A stretch of DNA of 5,871 bases from Candidatus Zhuqueibacterota bacterium 4484_87 (GCA_002085355.1 NATN01000188.1:1-5871); one strand, 5' to 3'. Positions 1 through 5,364 are shown, counted from the stretch's first letter. A program made the numbers and translations. The notes: generated by a model from the letters alone, not told the origin.

Positions 1-751
1 AGCCAACATGAATTGCCGAAGCTTCGTACTCTTCAATCAGTTCAAGCAAAGCAGGTAAGTCCTTTGGCTCCAAGCCTTCATTGACGAACTCTTTGCCAGA
101 AATACGAATGATAAATGGCAGATTGCCCTTATTTTTTATCACCTGTTCCAGGACTTCTCTGGCGAAACGAAGTCGGTTTTCCTGACTCCCGCCGTACTCA
201 TCGGTTCGTTTGTTTGTTCTTTCGGAAAAAAACTGAGCGACAAGATAGCCGTGACCAAATTGAACTTCAATGAAATCCGCTCCGGTTTGTACAGCGCGTT
301 TTGTTGCTTTTCCGTAAGCAGAAATGATTTCTTGAATTTGGCTAACTGTCAATTCTTGGGCTTCAGCGCCCGTGGTCGGACAAACCATTTTTGACGGCGC
401 CAGCGGACTTTGCCCAATGACTTTGGGATTTGCTGCCCTGCCGGCATGATTCAGATGAATCCCGGCTACAGCACCATTTTTATGTATTGTATCAATGATA
501 TTTTTGATGTCGTTTACAAACGAATCATCGTGAATGCTCAATTGTTTCGGATGCTCTTTTCCGGTCGGAAGGACAGCCATCGGTTCCAGAATTATGGCAG
601 CCGTGCCACCTTTTGCTATCTTCTCATAAAACTTTAAATTATCTTCAGTGACTTTTCCACCGAGAAGTCCCATGGATGTTTTTACAGGAGCCATAAAAAA
701 ACGATTTTTTAGCACCAAGCCATCAATGTTAGTCTTATCGATCACTTTCAT
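1..751 (-). CDS. Old-yellow-enzyme family NADH:flavin oxidoreductase, N-terminal part (cut by window edge)
   Basis: This frame encodes the first 250 residues of an FMN-dependent TIM-barrel oxidoreductase of the OYE/2,4-dienoyl-CoA reductase family; the C-terminus lies beyond position 1. Family landmarks visible are the first beta-strand region with KNRFFMAPV (residues 15-23), the HAGR motif (102-105), and the strongly conserved stretch after GHGYL ending in NKRTDEYGGSQENRLRF (about 180-196). These enzymes transfer hydride from NAD(P)H through FMN to activated alkenes or related substrates in the cytoplasm. The usual pair of active-site His/Asn residues (HxxH or HxxN) reads Q164-F-G-H167 here, so the first ligand is replaced by Gln. 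The ATG at 749-751 is preceded by AAAGGTAAG, an acceptable ribosome site. Whether a C-terminal FeS/FAD part follows, as in dienoyl-CoA reductases, cannot be seen. The substrate is unknown. The gene is last in the same-strand series and may have its own promoter. Confidence 0.9.
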   Translation of the reverse strand, partial: MKVIDKTNIDGLVLKNRFFMAPVKTSMGLLGGKVTEDNLKFYEKIAKGGTAAIILEPMAVLPTGKEHPKQLSIHDDSFVNDIKNIIDTIHKNGAVAGIHLNHAGRAANPKVIGQSPLAPSKMVCPTTGAEAQELTVSQIQEIISAYGKATKRAVQTGADFIEVQFGHGYLVAQFFSERTNKRTDEYGGSQENRLRFAREVLEQVIKNKGNLPFIIRISGKEFVNEGLEPKDLPALLELIEEYEASAIHVG

Positions 752-816
752 GAAAACTTACCTTTCATTCAGTTATCTGCTGTTCATTTTATTTCGTTTA
801 TTGATCAGATTGTAAT

Positions 817-833
817 TTTATTCAGCAAATAAA
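817..833. repeat. Small inverted repeat after the mini-ORF
   Basis: TTTATT and AATAAA are separated by five bases (CAGCA on the plus strand), starting just past the stop codon of the mini-ORF. The stem is only A/T and no T-run follows on the minus strand, so it is not a convincing terminator. It could be a weak transcript-end hairpin or chance in AT-rich DNA. Confidence 0.3.
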
Positions 834-836
834 CTA

Positions 837-911
837 TCAGCACGTGGGGCCGCCAGAACCGCAATGATGCAGTTCTTTGCAAATGGCACAATTTTTATTC
901 AAAATAAACAT
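837..911 (-). CDS. Possible 24-residue cysteine-rich peptide
   Basis: A short ATG-to-TGA frame encodes a 24-residue peptide with cysteines at 8, 11, 17 and 24 (C-x2-C-x5-C-x6-C), a His pair just before the third Cys and a GSGG turn, which would suit a small metal-binding knuckle. The Cys-bearing part is clearly richer in G+C than the AT-rich DNA on both sides, as coding DNA often is in such a spacer. Against it: the upstream GGGATTGG is only a weak ribosome site, and I recognise no family. It could instead be the preserved tail of a decayed gene or an untranslated structured region. It sits between the NifX-like gene and the OYE-family gene, on the same strand, and is flanked by two small inverted repeats. 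Confidence 0.35.
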   Translation of the reverse strand: MFILNKNCAICKELHHCGSGGPTC

Positions 912-940
912 ATCAAAACCAATCCCAAATAATTGTTCGG

Positions 941-957
941 TTCATTCGTTAAATGAA
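941..957. repeat. Small inverted repeat between the NifX-like gene and the mini-ORF
   Basis: TTCATT and AATGAA flank a five-base spacer. The repeat has the same 6-5-6 geometry as the one at 817-833 and lies upstream of the mini-ORF. The stem is weak and no T-run follows on the minus strand. It could be an operator half-site pair, an mRNA hairpin or chance. Confidence 0.3.
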
Positions 958-997
958 TCAAAGTTGACAAAGCAGTGTGCAATTCGGCAGATTGCGA

Positions 998-1384
998 CTA
1001 TCTTCTGCTCGCGCAAGAAAGCAATGCTTCCGCTTCTTTATCGTAGTATTTGAATAAATCGTCCTGCCCATCAAGGTAAAACTGCACCGCTTTTTCCGCT
1101 TCTTTCACGGAAGAAATGATCACTTCGATATCATTTTCAGCTAATTTTTTAATTGCTTTTCTCCCCATGCTTTGAGCCATGAAAATCTGGCAATCATTGA
1201 GCAGCTCCATTACCTTCTCAGTGTTCGCATGCTGGTGTTTGTCTTCAATCACATCAGGATTGGGGCGCAGCTCTTCAGCAAAGATTCTTCCGTTTAAAAT
1301 TTCGTAGATCAAATAATATCTACCCTCCCCAAAATGGCCTTTGCGGATGGAAATCTTGTCGTCAGTTGCAACGGCGATTTTCAT
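998..1384 (-). CDS. NifX/NifB-C-type iron-molybdenum cofactor-binding family protein
   Basis: A 128-residue cytoplasmic protein of the dinitrogenase iron-molybdenum cofactor family (Nitro_FeMo-Co fold, shared by NifX, NafY and the C-terminus of NifB). The opening MKIAVATDD followed by H17-F-G is the family's first strand and glycine turn. The later segment AQSMGRKAIKKL, followed by IEVIISS, matches the G-x-G-containing helix and final strand. A His-x-His (HQH) occurs mid-protein where family members often carry histidines. Family members bind Fe-S or Fe-Mo-S clusters; many occur in anaerobes without nitrogenase and have no defined role. After the domain there is a helical tail with an SCASRR end. 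The ATG is preceded by AAAGGAG with an 8-nt gap, a strong ribosome site. It follows the FmdB-like gene by 39 nt, so the two are probably co-transcribed. Confidence 0.9.
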   Translation of the reverse strand: MKIAVATDDKISIRKGHFGEGRYYLIYEILNGRIFAEELRPNPDVIEDKHQHANTEKVMELLNDCQIFMAQSMGRKAIKKLAENDIEVIISSVKEAEKAVQFYLDGQDDLFKYYDKEAEALLSCASRR

Positions 1385-1392
1385 CTTTTGAA

Positions 1393-1399
1393 CTCCTTT
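1393..1399 (-). promoter_or_regulatory. Ribosome binding site of the NifX-like gene
   Basis: The minus strand reads AAAGGAG, ending 8 nt before the ATG at 1384. It is a near-consensus Shine-Dalgarno site that fixes this start. Confidence 0.8.
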
Positions 1400-1423
1400 A
1401 ATAGGATGAAATGAATTATGAAT

Positions 1424-1621
1424 TTATGAACTACTATTCTTTTTCTTGTAATCTGTGATGTAAAAACCGCTCCCTTTGAATATTATTCCTGAACCATTTC
1501 CGATAACCCGTTCGGTTTCACCCCCACAGACGGGACAAATTTCCTCTGATTCATCCTTAATGCTTTTGAATACATCGAAATGGTGCCCGCATTTTTTGCA
1601 ACGATATTCATAGGTCGGCAT
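1424..1621 (-). CDS. FmdB-family zinc ribbon protein
   Basis: A 65-residue protein with the FmdB/CxxC_CXXC_SSSS signature. It starts MPTYEYRCKKCGHHFD, has a first Cys pair at C8 and C11, and a second pair in the ICPVCGG segment, giving a four-Cys zinc knuckle. The Gly-rich and aromatic stretch that follows (GIIFKGSGFYITDY) and the Lys/Ser tail are also typical of the family. Its length fits the small members. FmdB was first described as a putative regulator near formamide/acetamide amidase genes, but for most members the role is unknown, so only a zinc-binding function is supported. The upstream ribosome site (AAAGAGTGG) is modest. It lies 108 nt downstream of the transporter-NifX gene; that gap is AT-rich and shows no clear terminator or promoter to me. 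The free NifX-like gene follows. Confidence 0.92.
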   Translation of the reverse strand: MPTYEYRCKKCGHHFDVFKSIKDESEEICPVCGGETERVIGNGSGIIFKGSGFYITDYKKKNSSS

Positions 1622-1729
1622 AATTAACCACTCTTTCCAGTTTTATCATTAATAAACACTTAAAGATAACAGTTACAATTCTTTTTTGATCCTGCACAAT
1701 TTTTTAGATGAAGTAACTTTAAAAATGAT

Positions 1730-3007
1730 TTACCCAATTTCCACTTCTGCCTCATCTACAGAATGCGTCGGCGAGGTTATTCTTGCCAACGAGTTTTCCC
1801 TGTACATTTTTATTACATCTTCAACAGCGATATTTTCATCTTCAATTTGATAAATATCAATGAAATTTTCTTTGAGCATGTAAAAAGAGATTTCTCCGAT
1901 CTGATTTGTGAAAAGCATATCCAGATCATAGTTTACAATTACTTTTACAACGTGCAAACCCACATGTTGTTTCCTGTCGAGGAACTGATTCAAATAAAAA
2001 TCCTCAATCTCAACTTTATCGTCGGAAATTTGCAAAATAACAAAATAAGGCGCTCTGCCAAAATGTTTATCCACCTGAGAGCGAAGACCGTCGATATTTT
2101 TCACCGGAATAATTGCCCTGACTTCCTGCTGCCGAGAAGGCTCGACATGGACGAAAACCGATTCCACCGTCGGAAATTTATCCATTATATTCTGCTCTGC
2201 CTCATCAGCAATCGCATGCGCCTGGTAAATTGTGATCGACGGATTTGTAGCAAACTCAATTTCGATCAACCGAAAAGGTCCTGCCTGCCTGATTTTTACA
2301 AGATTGACTGCTTTTACACCGGAGATTTCTTTTACAAGTTTTTCAATCTCCTCCTGTAATGGACTGTCTAAATTTGCATCCAAAAGCACCAATAAAGAAT
2401 TCCAGACATTTTCCAATCCCAGCTTTAAGATCAGCAGAGAAATTAGCATGATGATGACGCTTTCCACAAAGGGAATGCGCCAATACGACATTAAAATTCC
2501 GAGCAATACTACAGTTGAAGAAATGATGTCCAGGAATGACTCTTTAGCATTGGCAATCAGGGACTGAGAATGAATCTGCTCCCCAACCTTTTTTTCTTTT
2601 CGCGCAATAAAAAAAGCAACAATAATCGAAACAGATGAAGCTGTGATGGGTAAAATCGGAAAGCTGACAACGGGTGGCACAAAAAACAATTTGTGATAGC
2701 CATCAATAAATAATTCGATTCCAGCCCAGGCAATAAAAGCACCGATAATTAAGGTCACAAAAGTTTCCGCTTTGTACAAGCCATAGGGGAATCGTTCGCT
2801 CTTTTTCCTCGCTGCCAGCCATAATCCAAATCCCGAAGCAAAAATGGCAATACTATCAGCGCCGCTATGGAAGGCGTCGGCAACCAAGACCTTGGAATTA
2901 AATACGACGCCCACCACGCCCTTGAGCGCAGAAAGTAAAAGCGTGAAAAAAGTAGCCCAAAATGCTACTTTTTGACCTTTTTTTAATTGTCCGGTCTTGT
3001 CAGCCAT
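1730..3007 (-). CDS. Cation diffusion facilitator (CDF) transporter fused to a NifX-like domain
   Basis: This 425-residue inner-membrane protein has three parts. Residues about 14-205 form the transmembrane region of a CDF-family divalent-cation/proton antiporter, with the helix-2 motif LVADAFHSGADS (H47 and D51) and PYGLYKAE (74-81). Residues about 210-290 form the cytoplasmic dimerisation domain, with AHAIADEAE and a closing HVEP (H287). Residues about 296-396 form a NifX/FeMo-co-type domain, recognised by AIIPVKNIDG and DKHFGRAPYFVI (313-324). In helix 5 the usual second His/Asp metal ligand appears as E156, with D160 kept, so metal preference may differ from typical Zn exporters. The fused domain could sense or deliver an Fe-S or metal cluster linked to export; that is inference. 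The ATG overlaps the ferredoxin stop by 8 nt, implying translational coupling. Confidence 0.9.
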   Translation of the reverse strand: MADKTGQLKKGQKVAFWATFFTLLLSALKGVVGVVFNSKVLVADAFHSGADSIAIFASGFGLWLAARKKSERFPYGLYKAETFVTLIIGAFIAWAGIELFIDGYHKLFFVPPVVSFPILPITASSVSIIVAFFIARKEKKVGEQIHSQSLIANAKESFLDIISSTVVLLGILMSYWRIPFVESVIIMLISLLILKLGLENVWNSLLVLLDANLDSPLQEEIEKLVKEISGVKAVNLVKIRQAGPFRLIEIEFATNPSITIYQAHAIADEAEQNIMDKFPTVESVFVHVEPSRQQEVRAIIPVKNIDGLRSQVDKHFGRAPYFVILQISDDKVEIEDFYLNQFLDRKQHVGLHVVKVIVNYDLDMLFTNQIGEISFYMLKENFIDIYQIEDENIAVEDVIKMYRENSLARITSPTHSVDEAEVEIG

Positions 3008-3449
3008 CCTCTCCTACCTTGATTGCTCCAAACGGACAAGCTGGGATACAGACTAAACATCCCTTACAGCGCTGAACATCTATCACAGCTTTATTCTCAA
3101 TCATTTCAATAGCATTCACTGGGCAAAAATCCAAACATTTCCTGCAGCCGGTGCACATTTCCGCATCAATGTGGGGAATGGTGATCGATGCCGTTGCAGT
3201 TCGTTGGGGTCCCATATTGGGCACTCCTGTCTGAAACTGTCTGGTCATCGGCGTACCACAATTAGGACAAGCTGTTTGATAGCACGGAACTCCCAACTGA
3301 TGCGGAACAACTGTTTTACAATTTGGGCAAATACAAAAATTATCTCTGCCTGACAAAAAACGTCCTCTTCCACCGCCCATGCCGCGACCGCCACCACCGC
3401 CCGCGCCTCTTCCTCTGCCGCCTCCTCGTCCTCCAAATCCAAATGGCAT
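3000..3449 (-). CDS. Zinc-ribbon and 2x[4Fe-4S] ferredoxin-type protein with RG-rich N-terminus
   Basis: The protein has 149 residues. Residues 2-30 are almost entirely Gly and Arg with little else and are probably disordered. Residues 39-68 hold a zinc-ribbon-like region with C39, C41, C44, C56, C61 and C64 around PNC and CPNCG knuckles and a VPHQ segment. Residues 95-145 are a bacterial-type ferredoxin: C99-x2-C102-x2-C105-x3-C109-P and C128-x2-C131-x2-C134-x3-C138-P, enough for two [4Fe-4S] clusters. It is probably cytoplasmic and serves electron transfer or cluster handling for neighbouring proteins. I chose the ATG at 3447-3449 because GGAGG lies 5 nt upstream; an in-frame GTG nine codons earlier would add residues atypical of this protein and lacks a ribosome site. 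The end overlaps the transporter start. The Gly-rich lead resembles proteins that accompany DUF5320 and NifX-like genes. Confidence 0.88.
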   Translation of the reverse strand: MPFGFGGRGGGRGRGAGGGGGRGMGGGRGRFLSGRDNFCICPNCKTVVPHQLGVPCYQTACPNCGTPMTRQFQTGVPNMGPQRTATASITIPHIDAEMCTGCRKCLDFCPVNAIEMIENKAVIDVQRCKGCLVCIPACPFGAIKVGEDG

Positions 3450-3453
3450 ATCT

Positions 3454-3459
3454 ACCTCC
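3454..3459 (-). promoter_or_regulatory. Ribosome binding site that fixes the ferredoxin start
   Basis: The minus strand reads GGAGGT, with GGAGG 5 nt before the ATG at 3449. It lies inside the longer open frame that begins at a GTG (3476), so it argues for the internal ATG. Confidence 0.8.
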
Positions 3460-3509
3460 AAATTAACAACAATCACAAATTACACATCACAAAAAATTAT
3501 CTAATAAAT

Positions 3510-3866
3510 TCAAAACCGGGTATCTCTCAACGAATACCACATTTCTTCTTCTTTCATCAGAAAATTTTGCAGATCAGCACTGCTCATCTCTTTCACAATT
3601 ATTTTCACTTCAAAGCCAAAGCGCATGATCACCTGACGAATTGACTTGACAATTTGATTTCTCACCGGCAATTCTTCTACTGAAATCCCGACAAAGGGAA
3701 AAGCAAGGAAGACAATAGCAATTTTCTGTGCTATTCTCACTTTTTTGATAATTCCCAACTCGACCAATGTCTGGTCGATGACAGGATGTTTAATTTTCAA
3801 TATTTCTGCCTGCAGCGTTTGTAACTGCATTTGCATGCCTTTTGTGGTCAATTCCCAGTCAATCAA
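3510..3866 (-). CDS. DUF59/MIP18-like protein, cysteine-free variant
   Basis: Up to 118 residues. The segment LKIKHPVIDQTLVELGIIKKVRI (split 23-32 and 33-45) matches the DUF59/MIP18 pattern in which a helix with HP or DP and the strand-turn LGxxxxV follow one another. DUF59 proteins act in Fe-S cluster assembly or metal-cluster transfer. In the usual place of the conserved T-x-x-x-C-P loop there is an LAFPFVGIS stretch (54-62), and the protein has no Cys at all, as in one subfamily I associate with this domain. The C-terminal EMSSADLQNFL and EEEMW segments fit that subfamily. The longest frame starts with TTG, overlapping the radical SAM stop by 8 nt; ATG codons at 3836 and 3830 are alternatives, and the latter has AAAAGG about 7 nt upstream. 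The start is therefore uncertain by up to 12 codons. A 60-nt gap precedes the ferredoxin gene. Confidence 0.7.
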   Translation of the reverse strand: MIDWELTTKGMQMQLQTLQAEILKIKHPVIDQTLVELGIIKKVRIAQKIAIVFLAFPFVGISVEELPVRNQIVKSIRQVIMRFGFEVKIIVKEMSSADLQNFLMKEEEMWYSLRDTRF

Positions 3867-4812
3867 TTTCCGTTTTTAGTTTAAAAAAATTACCGCGCGT
3901 CATTCTTTTGGTTTCAATAATTCCTTTTTTCAGTAACGTTTCTATGTATTTATTTATCTCATTTTCATGCTTTCCCAGCGAAACAGATAAATCCTGAACA
4001 GTGCAAGGACGCCGGCGAAGCATTTGCAGTACTGCATTTTCAATGTCAGTGCTGTAAGTCGCTATTTCCTCTCTTTTCTTGAAATTTGCAATAATCTCCG
4101 TCTCCCAATCAAGCATTTCGGCAATTCGTCTCAATTCATCCTGCGTCGCTGCTTCAACCCATTCGGCTGTACCAGGCCTGTCAAGAGTGTTTAATTGCAC
4201 TTGATCCGGTTTAATTCGATGAATGGCATCCCGTAGAGCAAAAATTTCATCATCGTTGTCATTGATGCCCGGAACGATAAATACTTCCAACCACATCGTT
4301 CCGGAAAATTCTGATCGTAATTGCACAAGTCCATCAATGACGGTGGGAATTTTTAATTTCGGATGCGGTAAATTAATTTTTTTGAAACTTAACTCGGTTG
4401 CCGCATCAAGAGATGGAAGAATAATGTCGATGTCTTTTACTTCTGTCCGTACTTCAGAATCGTAAAAAAGCGTTCCATTTGTTAACAGGGCTAATTTATA
4501 ATGAGGATAATTCTTTTTAATGAAATCGCTAATTTCGCCAATCCCGGCATGAAGCGTTGGTTCGCCCGAACCCGAGAAAGTGACAAAATCCAATTTCGGA
4601 CGGGAGCCCAAATATTCCTGCAATTCGTTAATCACGTCCTTGGTAGGAACATATTGTTCACGTTTCAGCGTCAAGTTAGTCGTTCTGCCGCATTCGCAGT
4701 AAACGCAATTTAACGAGCACGTTTTATGAGGCACCAGATCGACGCCGAGAGACATCCCCAGCCTTCTCGACGGTACCGGGCCGAACAAATATTTGAATTT
4801 CGTCTTTGTCAA
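3859..4812 (-). CDS. Radical SAM protein with C-terminal winged helix
   Basis: A 317-residue cytoplasmic radical SAM enzyme. The opening KYLFGPVPSRRLG (7-19) and GVDLVPHKTC are typical of a COG0731-like family. The cluster motif is C32-x3-C36-x2-C39, with an extra C41 directly after, and would hold the SAM-binding [4Fe-4S] cluster. GSGEPT at 81-86 is the SAM-binding GGE-type motif; TNGTLF and the VPGIND segment are later barrel landmarks. Residues about 257-317 read as a winged helix (a helix with TVQDLSVSLGKHENEINKYI and a GIIETKR wing). The reaction is unknown; related proteins have been labelled tRNA wybutosine-type enzymes by homology, which I would not transfer. The start is TTG (4810-4812): an in-frame stop lies just upstream, and the next Met is residue 20, inside the conserved block. 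Its stop overlaps the DUF59 gene. Confidence 0.88.
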   Translation of the reverse strand: MTKTKFKYLFGPVPSRRLGMSLGVDLVPHKTCSLNCVYCECGRTTNLTLKREQYVPTKDVINELQEYLGSRPKLDFVTFSGSGEPTLHAGIGEISDFIKKNYPHYKLALLTNGTLFYDSEVRTEVKDIDIILPSLDAATELSFKKINLPHPKLKIPTVIDGLVQLRSEFSGTMWLEVFIVPGINDNDDEIFALRDAIHRIKPDQVQLNTLDRPGTAEWVEAATQDELRRIAEMLDWETEIIANFKKREEIATYSTDIENAVLQMLRRRPCTVQDLSVSLGKHENEINKYIETLLKKGIIETKRMTRGNFFKLKTEID

Positions 4813-4823
4813 GAGTACACTCT
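4812..4823. repeat. Short palindrome at the radical SAM start
   Basis: AGAGT-AC-ACTCT is an inverted repeat with a 2-bp centre, lying across the weak ribosome site and touching the TTG start codon. It has the form of a small operator half-site pair, but one copy of a 12-bp palindrome is weak evidence. Confidence 0.3.
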
Positions 4824-4842
4824 CTGTATTAGTATTTTTCTA

Positions 4843-4848
4843 ATTATA
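4843..4848 (-). promoter_or_regulatory. Possible -10 box upstream of the radical SAM gene
   Basis: The minus strand reads a perfect TATAAT directly after the T-run that ends the inverted-repeat element. A start about 7 nt downstream would give a leader of roughly 24 nt to the TTG codon. No good -35 hexamer is visible at 16-18 nt, so this would be a weak or activated promoter, or chance in AT-rich DNA. Confidence 0.3.
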
Positions 4849-4957
4849 AAAAAGGCTAAGGCCAAGAAATTCGCCGTAAGCTCCACTCAGTTTCAATCAC
4901 CGGCTAATCCTAATCTGTCTATGTATCTTTCCAATTGAATGTCCCAGCCTCAGCCCC
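4849..4957 (-). other. Imperfect inverted-repeat element, probable structured RNA on the minus strand
   Basis: In the minus-strand transcript, bases 4955 to 4937 (GGCTGAGGCTGGGACATTC) pair with 4872 to 4854 (GAATTTCTTGGCCTTAGCC): 18 of 19 positions pair, four of them as G-U, with two further G-U pairs outward. The helix is followed at once by six T residues. A GCCG/CGGC helix (4904-4901 with 4876-4873) stacks directly inside it, leaving a roughly 24-nt loop on one side and about 32 nt unpaired on the other. The four G-U positions would be A-C mismatches on the plus strand, so the fold favours the transcribed strand of the operon. It lies between the DUF5320 and radical SAM genes and could act as an attenuator or terminator-like leader, be a small RNA, or be the remnant of a short mobile repeat. 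I recognise no known RNA family. Confidence 0.5.
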
Positions 4958-4974
4958 GGTTCTCACATGAAGAA

Positions 4975-5349
4975 TTATTCTTTTTCAGACTCTTTCTCTA
5001 ATTCTTCAATGCGTTTGTTCACGTTCTCCAGAGCATCTTGAAATGATTTTGCCTGATTTCTCAGGATATTGATTTCCTGCTCCGGAGTAATTGACGTTTG
5101 GTAAGGAGCATTATAATTCACCGGATAAGCAGCGCCCCAGCCGGCTCGTGCCCATCCCGGTTGACCAGTAGCCCAATACCAATGTCTGTATCCGCGTCCG
5201 AATCCTCCAAAGCCTCGCCCGTAACCAAAACCACCGCGTCCATAAATGGGATTTGTGTATCCGGGTCTGCCGTAACCGGCGCAGTAACCTGCTGCTCTTC
5301 CGGTCATGGGGCCCATTCCCATGGGTCCTGTTCCGTCTCCTGCTGGCAT
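4975..5349 (-). CDS. DUF5320 family protein (Gly/Tyr-rich with C-terminal coiled coil)
   Basis: The protein has 124 residues. The first segment MPAGDGTGPMGMGPMTGRAA, followed by GYCAGY, is the recognisable start of DUF5320 proteins. Residues about 27-75 are rich in Gly, Tyr, Arg, Phe and Trp with repeated GRG/GYGRG-like units and are probably flexible. Residues about 86-124 (from ITPEQEINIL onward) form a charged amphipathic helix, likely a coiled coil for oligomerisation. No function is established for the family; it commonly travels with NifX-like, Mrp/MinD-type ATPase and ferredoxin genes, which matches this neighbourhood. The ATG at 5347-5349 is the true start, because AAGGAGG lies 8 nt upstream and the family starts with MP; a GTG at 5356-5358 falls within the ribosome site itself. 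The gap to the upstream exporter is only 22 nt, so they are probably one transcript. Confidence 0.88.
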   Translation of the reverse strand: MPAGDGTGPMGMGPMTGRAAGYCAGYGRPGYTNPIYGRGGFGYGRGFGGFGRGYRHWYWATGQPGWARAGWGAAYPVNYNAPYQTSITPEQEINILRNQAKSFQDALENVNKRIEELEKESEKE

Positions 5350-5354
5350 TTTCG

Positions 5355-5364
5355 TCACCTCCTT
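5355..5364 (-). promoter_or_regulatory. Strong ribosome binding site of the DUF5320 gene
   Basis: The minus strand reads AAGGAGGTGA, a full-length Shine-Dalgarno match, with AAGGAGG 8 nt before the ATG at 5349. It overlaps the in-frame GTG at 5358 and so rules that codon out as the start. Confidence 0.85.

Noticed and set aside
410..637. A 75-codon plus-strand open frame near the left end.
   Set aside because: It is antisense to the OYE-family gene, whose protein motifs are clear on the minus strand.
912..1015. Upstream extension of the Cys-rich mini-ORF through a TGA (read-through or selenocysteine), which would give a longer Cys-bearing protein.
   Set aside because: There is no evidence of a selenocysteine element, no family match, and the frame overlaps the end of the NifX-like gene; an ordinary stop is simpler.
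1622..1729. Possible promoter or terminator in the 108-nt gap between the CDF-NifX and FmdB-like genes.
   Set aside because: It is AT-rich, but no -35/-10 pair with proper spacing and no stable stem with a T-run was found.
1763..2359. A 198-codon open frame on the plus strand.
   Set aside because: It is antisense to the CDF-NifX coding region, has no recognisable domain and has a composition expected of a shadow frame.
3360..3440. GC-rich simple repeat, considered as a CRISPR-like or tandem repeat array.
   Set aside because: It is the coding sequence of the Gly/Arg-rich leader of the ferredoxin, with degenerate codon repetition and no spacers.
3245..3442. A minus-strand open frame rich in Glu and Ala within the ferredoxin gene.
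   Set aside because: It is an alternate-frame reading of the Gly/Arg-coding repeat; the ferredoxin frame has the Cys motifs and ribosome site.
4849..4866. A classical intrinsic terminator made only from GGC-CTTA-GCC followed by T6.
   Set aside because: The local hairpin has just three base pairs; the long-range pairing with 4937-4955 explains the sequence better.
4893..4945. In-frame minus-strand reading containing LERYIDRLGLAGD inside the inverted-repeat element, looking like the tail of a lost protein gene.
   Set aside because: It is only about 15 codons between stops, has no start or ribosome site, and overlaps the RNA-like arm; I cannot tie it to a family with confidence.
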